Part shown: positions 42,786-50,950 of the stretch, piece after piece | How positions within the stretch are numbered: position 1 is the stretch's first letter | How the letters are laid out: each line of letters begins with the position of its first letter | NCBI GenBank assembly: GCA_024399065.1 | Contig: JAKSIB010000012.1 | Span: 1-64,000 of the forward strand | Direction of reading: 5' to 3' | Source of the DNA: Fibrobacter sp. | Lineage (GTDB): Bacteria; Fibrobacterota; Fibrobacteria; Fibrobacterales; Fibrobacteraceae | Length of the DNA: 64,000 nt | Made by a program: the position numbers and the translations under genes | The notes under the pieces: model-generated | The model's database searches: none | What the model was told of the DNA's origin: nothing | Seen by the model: only the letters and a program-made list of their open reading frames with translations

Positions 42786-44669
42786 ATGGCAACTGAAAAA
42801 ATGGAGTTCCAAACTGAAGTTCGCGACATGCTGAACTTGATGATCAACTCTCTTTATAGCAACAAGGAAATCTTCCTACGCGAACTGGTTTCCAACGCTG
42901 CTGACGCACTGGACAAGCGTCGTTTCCTTTCCCTCTCTGATTCCAATCTTTTGCCCAACGGCACCCAGCTTCGTATCGATATCGAAGTGAACAAGGACCA
43001 GAAGAAGTTGATGATTACCGATAACGGTATCGGTATGAACAAGGAAGACTTGATCAACTGCCTGGGTACCATCGCCCGTTCCGGCACCAAGAATTTTATC
43101 AAGAACCTGAAGGACGCCGACAAGGCAAGCGTCGATCTCATCGGTCAGTTCGGTGTGGGTTTCTACTCCATCTTCATGGTGGCAAAGAAGGTTGAAGTCC
43201 TGACCCTCAAGGCTGGTGAATCCCAGGGCTACCTCTGGACCTCCGAAGGTACCGGCGAATTTGAAATTTCTGAATGCCCCCGCAACGAAGTGGGTACCAA
43301 GATTACCTTGTACCTGAAGGACGACGAAGATGCCGAAGACTTCACCAGCGAATGGAAAATCAAGGACATCGTCAAGAAGTACAGCGGTTTCGTAAACTAC
43401 GGCATTTACTTCCACCCGGAACAGACTACCAACGACAAGGGCGAAATCGAAGTCAAGGAAGAAGAAAAACTGAACGACAAGACCGCTCTCTGGCGCCAGT
43501 CCGAAAAGGATGTGAAGGAAGAAGAATACAAGGAATTCTATAACGTCATTTGCCACGACGGTGGCGAACCCGCTTGCTGGAGCCACAGCCACGCTGAAGG
43601 CTCTTTGGAATTCTGGAACCTAGTGTACATTCCGTCCAAGGCTCCTTACAACATTTGGCAGAACGATGCCTTGCATGGCCTCAAACTCTATGTGAAGAAG
43701 ACCTTCATCATGGACGATTGCAAGGACCTGCTTCCGCCTTGGCTCCGCTTCGTCCGCGGCGTGGTGGAATCCGAAGACTTGCCCCTGAACGTGAGCCGCG
43801 AAATTCTGCAGTCCAACAAGATCGTGACCAACATCCGTAAGCATGTCATCAAGAAGACTCTGGAAGCCTTGCAGAACATGTCCAAGGACGAAGAAAAGTA
43901 TACAGCCTGGTGGAAGGAACTTGGCATGGTTCTTAAGGAAGGCTTCTACATGAACTGGGAACATCTTGATGAACTGAAGAAGCTGATCCGCTTCGAAAGC
44001 ACCAAGACTGAAGAAGGCAAGTTGGTAAGCCTGGAACAGTATGTGGAACGCATGCCGGAAGGCCAGAAGGAAATCTACTACCTCATTGGCGACAAGAATG
44101 CCGTGAAGTCCAACCCCATGCTGGAGGCTTTCAAGGCCAAGGGCTACGAAGTGCTTCTCATGAGCGATGGCATCGACGAATTCATGATGTCTTCTCTCAC
44201 CGAATTCGGCGACAAGAAGTTCCACGACATCTCCCGCGGTGATGTGGACTTCGAAAAGACTGAAGACGAAAAGAAGGCTGAAGAAGAAAACAAGGGCATC
44301 TTCAAGGGCCTTTGCGAAGACTTGCAGAAGGTTTTGGACGAAGACATCAAGGAAGTCCGCGTGTCTAGCCGCCTGAAGGATAGCCCCTGCTGCCTCGTGA
44401 CTAGCGACGACGCCATGAGCGCCCAGATGGAACGTATGATGAAGGCCATGGGTCAGGCCAATGTGCCTAAGTCCAAGCGCATCCTGGAAATCAACCCCAC
44501 GCACCCCATCTGCGCCATGCTGAAGGCTAAGGCTGAAGCCAAGGAAGATCTGGGTGACTGGCCCAAGGCTCTCTACGGCCAGGCTCTCCTTGCCGAAGGT
44601 TCTCCGCTTCCCAACCCGGCAGAATACGTTGCAGCCATTACCAAGCTGCTGACCGCCGCTGCAAAGTAA
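42786..44669 (+). CDS. htpG: molecular chaperone HtpG (Hsp90)
   Basis: ATP-dependent cytosolic chaperone. 627 residues. The N-terminal GHKL ATPase has YSNKEIFLRELVSNAADALDK (about 22-42, catalytic Glu and Asn), ITDNGIGMNKEDL (about 78) and IGQFGVGFYSIFMVA (about 120). The middle domain has the catalytic Arg loop in NVSREILQ (about 337-344), and a C-terminal dimer domain follows. AGGAGATAAAA precedes the ATG, directly after a heptad array. It is strongly codon-biased. A long gap upstream (42558-42737) separates it from the divergent LTA-synthase-like gene. Confidence 0.97.
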   Translation: MATEKMEFQTEVRDMLNLMINSLYSNKEIFLRELVSNAADALDKRRFLSLSDSNLLPNGTQLRIDIEVNKDQKKLMITDNGIGMNKEDLINCLGTIARSGTKNFIKNLKDADKASVDLIGQFGVGFYSIFMVAKKVEVLTLKAGESQGYLWTSEGTGEFEISECPRNEVGTKITLYLKDDEDAEDFTSEWKIKDIVKKYSGFVNYGIYFHPEQTTNDKGEIEVKEEEKLNDKTALWRQSEKDVKEEEYKEFYNVICHDGGEPACWSHSHAEGSLEFWNLVYIPSKAPYNIWQNDALHGLKLYVKKTFIMDDCKDLLPPWLRFVRGVVESEDLPLNVSREILQSNKIVTNIRKHVIKKTLEALQNMSKDEEKYTAWWKELGMVLKEGFYMNWEHLDELKKLIRFESTKTEEGKLVSLEQYVERMPEGQKEIYYLIGDKNAVKSNPMLEAFKAKGYEVLLMSDGIDEFMMSSLTEFGDKKFHDISRGDVDFEKTEDEKKAEEENKGIFKGLCEDLQKVLDEDIKEVRVSSRLKDSPCCLVTSDDAMSAQMERMMKAMGQANVPKSKRILEINPTHPICAMLKAKAEAKEDLGDWPKALYGQALLAEGSPLPNPAEYVAAITKLLTAAAK

Positions 44670-44701
44670 GGTTATGTGGCGCGAATCGCGTCGCTCCTAC
44701 G

Positions 44702-44734
44702 AAAAAATCCTGCGATGAACTCGCAGGATTTTTT
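44702..44734 (+). terminator. terminator after htpG
   Basis: AAAAAATCCTGCGA and TCGCAGGATTTTTT form a 14-bp symmetric stem with a 5-nt loop. It can work in both directions, also for the leftward M23 gene. Confidence 0.9.
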
Positions 44735-44784
44735 GTTTTTTAAAGACAACGTAGGGTGCTTACATCGGCGCTGCTTTGGGGGCC

Positions 44785-46773
44785 TTACATCTCCGGAATG
44801 GTTACGTCGTAAGAGACTTTGTGGCCGGCTTCGTCGACGATTTGCACGGTAATGTCTTCTCCGGCATCTGGAAGCTTTTCGCCTTCGATAGCGATTTCAC
44901 GAGGTTCAGAATCGTATTCAGCGGCAAGCCACTTGTTCTTGTACTTCACGGTGATTGCGTTGCCGTCAGCTACGCCATCGTACTTGAACATCAGAGGAAT
45001 CTTCAAGGCCGGCTGTCTTACGCCGCCGATCATGATGGCGTCCCAGTAGGGGAAGCCGAGGGTTGGCGGTTCCTGGTTGTCGATGCTTGCGATGTCGCGA
45101 AGTTCGTTTGCGCTGGCGCAGCGGTTCTTGCCCTTGGTCTGCTTGCTAAAGATGAACCAGTTGCGGCTGGTTTCGCCAAGCCAGTAAAGCGGAGCCGGAT
45201 TGGACTTATTTTCCACGCAGACGTTCCAGTTCTTCAACTGCAAACCCTTGGGATGGAATTCCAGATAGTCGAGGCTGTCGGTGCGGGTCTTGGTTACTGC
45301 AAGAACGCGGATTGCGGTATCCTTGCTGGCGGCGATTCCAGAGAACTTCTGGGTGATGTCGATGTCGCCCATGGAAACCTTCCAGTTCACATTGCTCTGG
45401 TATTTTCCGAAGCCCAATACAGCAATATTTTCATCTACGGCCTTGCCGTCACCTGTAGAAGATGCATCGGCGGTGTAGTGGATGTCTGTCATTTCAGGAT
45501 AGGTTTCAAGAATCTTTGCGATGAGCATCGGCTTGTGGTCCTTGTAGACGCTGCAAAGATTTTCGGAAAGAACTTCGTCCTTCTTCATGGCGGTAAAGGT
45601 CATTCCGGATTCGCAACGGAACAAGTCCAGCATGGGGCGGCTCAAGTAAGTAAATACAGGAGCGGTCTGGACCTTGGTCATCTGAAGGTCAACATTGCCT
45701 TTGCACTTGGGGTGGAAACTGAACTTCTTGGAAGTTACGTTACCGGCGAAGTCCTCGATTTCCAAAGTGTAGGTGGAAAGCGGGGCGATCTTAGTATTGA
45801 TCACGTGCCAATCGCCGGCGGTGTCCGCTTCTTCTGCCCAAAGCAGCTGGTCGCGGATATTGAGCATCTTGCTGAAACGCAGGGTGTCCAAGGTTTCGTC
45901 GTAAATCTTTTCGTCGTAACGCCACATGGAAATGCGACGGACCGACATGGGGTTATCCTTGGGTTCGCGGCTGTAATCCACGATCTTTACAGCCATGTTC
46001 AGCTTAAATTCGTTCTTGACGGGGGTGACGACGCAGCCCTTGTTGATGGCTTCTGCGGAAGTGAAGGCCAGTTCGTTGTCCTGCCAGACGGCGGCGCCGA
46101 AAACTTGGGGGGCGATGGAATCAGAAACCACGGTATTCATCAGGCGGGGATTGATGACGCGGTCGTTGTCCAGACGGACTTCCAGATGCAAATGGGGGTT
46201 GCCGATGCCCGAGCTGCCGGAGTATGTGAGCACGTCGCCTTTCTTATAGGCTTTGCCCGGCTTCAAGGTGACATCGTTTTTCTTTGTAGCGTATTGCTGA
46301 CGTATGACAGCGTCATCCAATTCACCGAAACTGCTCTGATGGGCGAATACCCAAGTCTTTCCGCTCTTGCCTTGGAAGAACATCACCTTTCCGTAGCCGA
46401 AGGGGGAGACTCGAATTTCCTTGACCACGCCGTTTTCAGGTGCGTAAATTGGCCAACCTTCTTCCATTTGGGTGGAGTAATCCAAACCGGCGTGGTAACG
46501 GGTACCGCGGTTTTCGCCAAAGGATGATGTCAAGTAGGCGTCTCTGCCAAATGGAGAGTATTTTTCTTCTTCAGCAACAGGGACTTTTGTTTCGGGGGCG
46601 TTGCTGCCGAAATTGGTTTCATCGATGACGGCACCTTTCTGTGCATTGATGCAGTCTTCGTAGGCGAATGCGTCCATGGTTTCTTCGTTACATTCTTCGG
46701 CGAATGCTGCGGCGGAGAACGAAATGACGCTTCCTAAAATAATCTTAGAAAAGGAGTTCCAAACCTTGGTCAT
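44785..46773 (-). CDS. M23-family peptidase with signal peptide
   Basis: A 662-residue exported LytM-type protein. A signal peptide (1-25, FSAAAFAEE) precedes the M23 domain (about 80-215): YHAGLDYS with metal-binding His and Asp, the VFAHQSS strand, and PHLHLEVR with the second metal-binding His pair. So it could be an active peptidoglycan endopeptidase. A large C-terminal region (about 220-662) of beta-rich repeats has Cys pairs but no motif I can name. It may position the enzyme. It is monocistronic, with -10 TATCTT and AGAGGA upstream. Confidence 0.88.
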   Translation of the reverse strand: MTKVWNSFSKIILGSVISFSAAAFAEECNEETMDAFAYEDCINAQKGAVIDETNFGSNAPETKVPVAEEEKYSPFGRDAYLTSSFGENRGTRYHAGLDYSTQMEEGWPIYAPENGVVKEIRVSPFGYGKVMFFQGKSGKTWVFAHQSSFGELDDAVIRQQYATKKNDVTLKPGKAYKKGDVLTYSGSSGIGNPHLHLEVRLDNDRVINPRLMNTVVSDSIAPQVFGAAVWQDNELAFTSAEAINKGCVVTPVKNEFKLNMAVKIVDYSREPKDNPMSVRRISMWRYDEKIYDETLDTLRFSKMLNIRDQLLWAEEADTAGDWHVINTKIAPLSTYTLEIEDFAGNVTSKKFSFHPKCKGNVDLQMTKVQTAPVFTYLSRPMLDLFRCESGMTFTAMKKDEVLSENLCSVYKDHKPMLIAKILETYPEMTDIHYTADASSTGDGKAVDENIAVLGFGKYQSNVNWKVSMGDIDITQKFSGIAASKDTAIRVLAVTKTRTDSLDYLEFHPKGLQLKNWNVCVENKSNPAPLYWLGETSRNWFIFSKQTKGKNRCASANELRDIASIDNQEPPTLGFPYWDAIMIGGVRQPALKIPLMFKYDGVADGNAITVKYKNKWLAAEYDSEPREIAIEGEKLPDAGEDITVQIVDEAGHKVSYDVTIPEM

Positions 46774-46907
46774 AATGATCCTCTTGATTCCGTCGCAAAA
46801 GATACAAAATTCTTACTTTGGAGTTAAGGGGCAACAGACAAACTAGCGTTGTAAGAACTACAAAATTTCTGCTGGGTGTGGAGGCTTGCGATTGACGTGT
46901 TTTGGAA

Positions 46908-46942
46908 AACAAAAAAGACCCGCTTTGAAGCGAGTCTTTTTT
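46908..46942. terminator. terminator of tRNA-Ala
   Basis: AAAAAAGAC-CGCTT and AAGCG-GTCTTTTTT form a symmetric stem directly downstream of the leftward tRNA-Ala. Confidence 0.88.
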
Positions 46943-46944
46943 AG

Positions 46945-47017
46945 TGGAGCTAAGGAGATTCGAACTCCTGACCCCCACGCTGCCAGCGTGGTGCTCTACC
47001 AACTGAGCTATAACCCC
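46945..47017 (-). tRNA. tRNA-Ala (GGC)
   Basis: Read on the minus strand: acceptor GGGGTTA pairs TAGCTCC with two wobble pairs. The D-arm is TAGCTCAGTTGGTAGAGCA, the anticodon stem CCACG encloses CTGGCAG with anticodon GGC, and the T-arm is AGGAGTTCGAATCTCCT. Discriminator A at 46945, with CCA not encoded. Confidence 0.96.
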
Positions 47018-47097
47018 GAGGGTGACTCAAATATTGAAATTTATTAGTAATCTGTCAAGGGGGGAGGGTGGAAAAATCTGAAGATTTTTCCACAGTT

Positions 47098-47146
47098 ATG
47101 AATTATGAAGTATGAATTATGGAATGAGAACTATGAATTGCGAGCT
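47098..47146 (-). repeat. heptameric tandem repeat array F (7 units)
   Basis: ATGAATT, ATGAAGT, ATGAATT, ATGGAAT, GAGAACT, ATGAATT, GCGAGCT: seven units in 7-bp register, the reverse-strand form of the TCATAAT type. A hairpin GGAAAAATC/GATTTTTCC (47070-47091) precedes it. The 47018-47253 gap holds no gene. Confidence 0.85.
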
Positions 47147-47191
47147 TGTCGCATCGTTTGGAACGGAACATTTTGAGTTGCGTTGGCTCAA

Positions 47192-47226
47192 AACAAAAAA
47201 AAACGCAGGTTTTACCCTGCGCTTTT
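47192..47226 (-). terminator. terminator of the cyclophilin gene
   Basis: On the minus strand, CGCAGG-GTAAAA-CCTGCG followed by nine T residues, about 30 nt after the stop codon. Confidence 0.88.
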
Positions 47227-47253
47227 ATCGTTAATTTGTTGCTTTTTAACGAA

Positions 47254-47799
47254 TTAGACGGTTTCGATGGTCACGGATTCGATGGTGACGTCTTCGAACG
47301 GTGCATCGCGACGGTCGGTCTTGACACCTGCGATTTCGTCGAGAACTTCGAAACCTTCATAGAGCTGGCCAAAAACAGAGTAGCCTTCGTTCTTGCCGCC
47401 GTTTGCCGGATGGTCCAAGAAATGGACGTCGTCGCCATGGACAATGTAGAACTGGGAACCGATGGAGTGGGGCATCATGGTCTTTGCCCAGGCAAGAGCA
47501 CCGCGCATGTGGGTGAGGCAAGGATCGTACTTGTCGTCGATGGTGGTGCCCGGGCCGCCAGCTGCGTGGCCACCGGTACCGTTGCGGTTGGTAAAGTCGC
47601 CGCCCTGGATCATGAAACCAGAGATAATGCGGTGGAAGGGGGCGCCGTCGTACTTGCCCTGCTTTGCAAGTTCAATGAAGTTGGTTGCGCATTCGCCAAC
47701 GCGTTCCGGGAAGAGGCGGAGCTTCATAACGCCGAAGTTTGTCTTCATGATGGCGACAGTTTCGCCTGCCTGGGGCTTATCCAGCTGATTAAATGCCAT
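47254..47799 (-). CDS. cyclophilin-type peptidyl-prolyl isomerase
   Basis: Cis-trans isomerase of Xaa-Pro bonds. The 181-residue cytosolic cyclophilin has FHRIISGFMIQGGDF (about 77-91, catalytic Arg and the Phe-Met-Gln pocket) and the HSIGSQFYIVHGD strand (about 118-130). The short loop form is usual in bacteria. No signal peptide is present. AGGAGA precedes ATG by 6 nt. A heptad array (G) lies just upstream of its ribosome binding site. Confidence 0.94.
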   Translation of the reverse strand: MAFNQLDKPQAGETVAIMKTNFGVMKLRLFPERVGECATNFIELAKQGKYDGAPFHRIISGFMIQGGDFTNRNGTGGHAAGGPGTTIDDKYDPCLTHMRGALAWAKTMMPHSIGSQFYIVHGDDVHFLDHPANGGKNEGYSVFGQLYEGFEVLDEIAGVKTDRRDAPFEDVTIESVTIETV

Positions 47800-47822
47800 G
47801 GAATTATCTCCTGTGATGTTTC

Positions 47823-47857
47823 AGGCTCCAGGCTCCAGGCACGAGAGGCGAGGAACT
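47823..47857 (-). repeat. heptameric tandem repeat array G (5 units)
   Basis: CAGGCTC, CAGGCTC, CAGGCAC, GAGAGGC, GAGGAAC. It is 10 nt upstream of the cyclophilin ribosome binding site, so it lies in that gene's leader or promoter. Confidence 0.8.
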
Positions 47858-47868
47858 GGACCTTGAGT

Positions 47869-47897
47869 TGATTGTTTCTAGAACGCAATATATATAA
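47869..47897 (+). promoter_or_regulatory. promoter of the pyr operon
   Basis: TTGATT and TATATA with a 17-nt spacer. It gives pyrR a leader of roughly 230 nt (47904-48136). Confidence 0.55.
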
Positions 47898-48040
47898 AAA
47901 AGAAACTTTGTAGTCTGTTGTAATGAAAAAAACGAGAAATCCTTTTATAACTCTATGATATTCAATGAGTTAGATTCGATGAAGTGGTTGATGGGCGCTT
48001 TTCCCTTATTTTTGCCGTGCATCGAAGAACTCTTGAACCT

Positions 48041-48080
48041 GCCTAAAATCGGTCTTTTCTTGCATTTTAGGCCGTTTTCC
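48041..48080 (+). promoter_or_regulatory. candidate attenuator in the pyr leader
   Basis: GCCTAAAAT (48041-48049) and ATTTTAGGC (48064-48072) form a perfect 9-bp stem followed by CGTTTTCC. TTCGATG and CATCGAA earlier in the leader can also pair. In other bacteria PyrR binds the leader RNA and favours termination. I do not see the Bacillus-type PyrR binding loop, so control here is an inference. Confidence 0.4.
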
Positions 48081-48136
48081 AATATTCAAATAATCTAAAT
48101 TCGGGAGTTAGAAAACCGAAAAAAGTCAGATTGAAT

Positions 48137-48694
48137 ATGAAAGATAACTGCAAAAAAATCCGTGAGCTTCTAAGTGCTCAGGCCATGGAATTCGCCTTGG
48201 ACGAAATGGCCGCTAAGATTGCAAAAATTCACCCCACAGCCGATGACGTGGTAATCCTTGGTATGGCTAGCCGCGGCATTCCTCTGGCAAAAAAGTTGAA
48301 GGAACGTCTGGAAGCCAAGTTCGGCAAGTCCATTTCCTTCGGCAGCCTGGATGCCACATTCTACCGCGATGACTTCCACTACCGTAAGCACGTTTCTACC
48401 GAAATGCGCATTACTGAAATGCCCGCTTCCGTAGAAGGCAAGACCGTGATCCTGGTGGACGATGTTCTTTATACCGGCCGCTCCGTGCTGGCCGCCATGC
48501 GCGCAGTTCTGGATCTTGGTCGTCCGGCTGCTATCCGCCTTTGCGTTCTTGTTGACCGCGGTCATCGTGAACTGCCCATTGCACCCGACTGCGTCGGTCT
48601 CTCTGTGGAAACCGCCCAGGACCAGGAAGTCCGTGTGCAAATCGAACCTATTGATCAAGAAAATTCTGTATATCTCGTAGAAGTGGAGGCTTAA
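48137..48694 (+). CDS. pyrR: PyrR bifunctional pyr regulator / uracil phosphoribosyltransferase
   Basis: RNA-binding attenuator protein of pyrimidine operons, with uracil phosphoribosyltransferase activity in the family. 185 residues. The PRPP loop VILVDDVLYTGRSVLAAM (about 113-130) and FGSLDATFYRDDF (about 74-86) are typical, and LVDRGHRELPI follows. I start at ATG 48137, not the TTG 6 nt upstream. One base separates it from pyrB. The long leader with a terminator-like stem fits control by attenuation. Confidence 0.93.
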   Translation: MKDNCKKIRELLSAQAMEFALDEMAAKIAKIHPTADDVVILGMASRGIPLAKKLKERLEAKFGKSISFGSLDATFYRDDFHYRKHVSTEMRITEMPASVEGKTVILVDDVLYTGRSVLAAMRAVLDLGRPAAIRLCVLVDRGHRELPIAPDCVGLSVETAQDQEVRVQIEPIDQENSVYLVEVEA

Positions 48695-48695
48695 A

Positions 48696-49649
48696 GTGAG
48701 CGCTTTGCAAATCAAGCATTTGTTCGGGCTCCAGGGCGTGTCCAAGCAGGACATCCGCACTATTCTCGACAACGCAAAACAGTTCCGTGAAATTTTGGAA
48801 CGTCCCGTAAAGAAGGTTCCGAGCCTTCGCGGTCTCACTGTGGTGAACTTGTTCTTTGAAAACAGCACCCGCACCCGCACCAGTTTTGAACTGGCTGAAA
48901 AGCGCCTCTCTGCTGACACCGTGAACTTCACTACCGCAAGCTCCAGTGTGAAGAAGGGCGAAACTCTGGTGGACACTCTCCGCAACATTGAGTCCATGAA
49001 GATTGATATCGTGGTGGTCCGCCACAAGGGAACTGGCGTTCCTAAGTTCCTTGCCGAACACAGCAACGCCATCGTGGTGAACGCAGGCGACGGTGCTCAT
49101 GAACATCCGACCCAGGGTCTTCTGGACATGCTCACCATCGAAGAAAAACTTGGCACTCTGGAAGGCAAGAAGGTGGCAATCATCGGTGACATCCGCCACA
49201 GCCGCGTGGCTCGCTCCAACATCTGGGGCATGACCACCATGGGCGCTCATGTCACTCTCTGCGGTCCGTCCACTCTGGTTCCCCGCAATACCGAACTGCT
49301 GCAGTATCCTGAACTGGCTGGCTCCGTCAGCTGGGAAACCGATGTGAAGAAGGCTGTCGCCGACGCTGACGCCGTCATCGCTCTTCGTTTGCAGAACGAA
49401 CGTATGGACGATGCGCTTTTGCCTAGCACTCGCGAATACCGCAACTTCTTCGGTATCACCGACGAAGTTCTCGCTTGCTGCAAGGACAAGGTAATCATCA
49501 TGCACCCGGGTCCCATCAACCGCGGCGTGGAACTTGATTCCGACATCGCCGACGGCGAACATTCTGTAATCCTTGACCAGGTGACCAACGGCGTGGCTGT
49601 ACGTATGGCTGTGCTTTACCTTTTGGCTGGAGGTCGTGCAAATGACTAA
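48696..49649 (+). CDS. pyrB: aspartate carbamoyltransferase, catalytic chain
   Basis: Condenses carbamoyl phosphate and aspartate, the committed step of pyrimidine synthesis. 317 residues. The phosphate-binding FFENSTRTRTSFELAEKRL (about 50-68), HPTQGLLDMLTI (about 132-143) and HPGPINRGVE (about 268-277) are intact. GTG start at 48696, GTG preceded by GGAGG. No pyrI regulatory chain is present. It overlaps the following dihydroorotase-like gene by 8 nt, the arrangement known for complexes of catalytic chain with inactive dihydroorotase. Confidence 0.96.
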   Translation: MSALQIKHLFGLQGVSKQDIRTILDNAKQFREILERPVKKVPSLRGLTVVNLFFENSTRTRTSFELAEKRLSADTVNFTTASSSVKKGETLVDTLRNIESMKIDIVVVRHKGTGVPKFLAEHSNAIVVNAGDGAHEHPTQGLLDMLTIEEKLGTLEGKKVAIIGDIRHSRVARSNIWGMTTMGAHVTLCGPSTLVPRNTELLQYPELAGSVSWETDVKKAVADADAVIALRLQNERMDDALLPSTREYRNFFGITDEVLACCKDKVIIMHPGPINRGVELDSDIADGEHSVILDQVTNGVAVRMAVLYLLAGGRAND

Positions 49650-50937
49650 GGCATGCGAAAAGAAAATTGAAAATGTTGTTTTGAAGAACGTCCGCGTTTG
49701 GGACGGTGCAAAGTTTGTCCAGAAGGACGCTATTGCAATTGCTAACGGTTATGAAGTTGAACCGGACTACTTCACCAAGAATCCTGCCGAACTGGATGGG
49801 GAAGTTGACTGCGCTGGCGCCATGGTGATGCCTGCGCTATTCGCCCTTGGTGTTGATTTCCGTGAACCGCTTCGCGACGATATCTACACAGCAAAGGATG
49901 GTATCAAGGCTATGCGTAAGGGTGGCTTCTACGGCGCTCTCTACGAAAGTTCTGCAAATCCGGTGGACGACAGCGAAAAGCTTGCCGCTCTTGAAAATCG
50001 CTTGGCTGGCCAGAACATGAAGTTCGCCGTACTTGGCGCCTACAGCGTTGAATTCGGTAGCGACCGCTTGGCTGAAATGCTTGAACTCGCAGAAGGCAAC
50101 GAAGACCTGGACGTGAAGGGTGTTGCTGGCTTCGGTGATGGCAATGCAAGTATTCCGCACAACCGCTTCATCCGCCTTGCCATGGAATACGGCAAGATGA
50201 CCGGCAAGCGTTTCTTCTTCCAGCCCATGGACAAGACACTCCGCAAGAGCGGTTGCGTTCACGAAGGTGCCTACTCCGACATGATGGGTATGAAGGGTAT
50301 TCCACGTATTGCAGAAACAATTGCGGCATACACCGTTCTTGAAAACGCTCGCTTCCTGCAGGTGCCGGTTCACTTCAAGCAGGTGACCTGCGGTGAAACT
50401 CTGGACTTGATCCGCGACGCCCGCAAGAAGGGCATCGACGTCACTTGCGACGTGGACATGTACCACTTGCTGTTTGACGACTCCGTCCTTACCTCAACGG
50501 ATTCCGCATTCCATCTGCTTCCGCCCCTCCGTGCCGCGGCAGACCGTGAAGCCTTGTTGAAGGGCCTTGAAGACGGAACCATCAACGCTATTAGCGTGAA
50601 CCATACTCCGGTGCTCCGTCAGGACAAACAAGTTAATTTCGAAGATTCCGTACCAGGTGCAGTTTCCCTGGAAGTTGCTTTGCCTGCTCTTTGGAAGTTG
50701 CTCAGCGAACGCTTCGGCGAAGCCAAGACAATTGAACTTCTCTCTACCGCACCGGCAAAGATTGCTGGTGTGACAGCAGATGAAAAGCTCATGAACATTG
50801 TTGTTCTTGCCGACAAACCTCACACTGTTGCTGAATCTGACTTTGCAGGTCATGTCTGCAACTCTCCGCTGGTGGGTACAGAACTTTCTACGACAATCGT
50901 TGGCTCCTACATCGGTGGTGTCTGGACTAACGCATAG
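49642..50937 (+). CDS. pyrC': dihydroorotase-like protein lacking metal ligands (PyrC')
   Basis: A 431-residue amidohydrolase-fold protein that aligns with dihydroorotase throughout: MPALFALGVDFREPLRDDIYTA, GGFYGALYESSANP, AISVNHTPVLRQDKQVNFED, GAVSLEVALPAL. The metal-binding DxHxH motif reads LGVDF, and DHAPH reads NHTPV, so it cannot hold the usual zinc pair. In Pseudomonas-type ATCases a similar inactive homologue is needed to assemble PyrB, which is the likely role here. I start at ATG 49642, with GGAGG 9 nt upstream inside pyrB. A true pyrC should lie elsewhere. Confidence 0.88.
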   Translation: MTKACEKKIENVVLKNVRVWDGAKFVQKDAIAIANGYEVEPDYFTKNPAELDGEVDCAGAMVMPALFALGVDFREPLRDDIYTAKDGIKAMRKGGFYGALYESSANPVDDSEKLAALENRLAGQNMKFAVLGAYSVEFGSDRLAEMLELAEGNEDLDVKGVAGFGDGNASIPHNRFIRLAMEYGKMTGKRFFFQPMDKTLRKSGCVHEGAYSDMMGMKGIPRIAETIAAYTVLENARFLQVPVHFKQVTCGETLDLIRDARKKGIDVTCDVDMYHLLFDDSVLTSTDSAFHLLPPLRAAADREALLKGLEDGTINAISVNHTPVLRQDKQVNFEDSVPGAVSLEVALPALWKLLSERFGEAKTIELLSTAPAKIAGVTADEKLMNIVVLADKPHTVAESDFAGHVCNSPLVGTELSTTIVGSYIGGVWTNA

Positions 50938-50950
50938 CTAGAGGTTGTCG

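Noticed and set aside
44776-46527. 583-residue frame opposite the M23 peptidase gene
   Set aside because: It has no start context and no domain. The opposite strand has a signal peptide and metal motifs.
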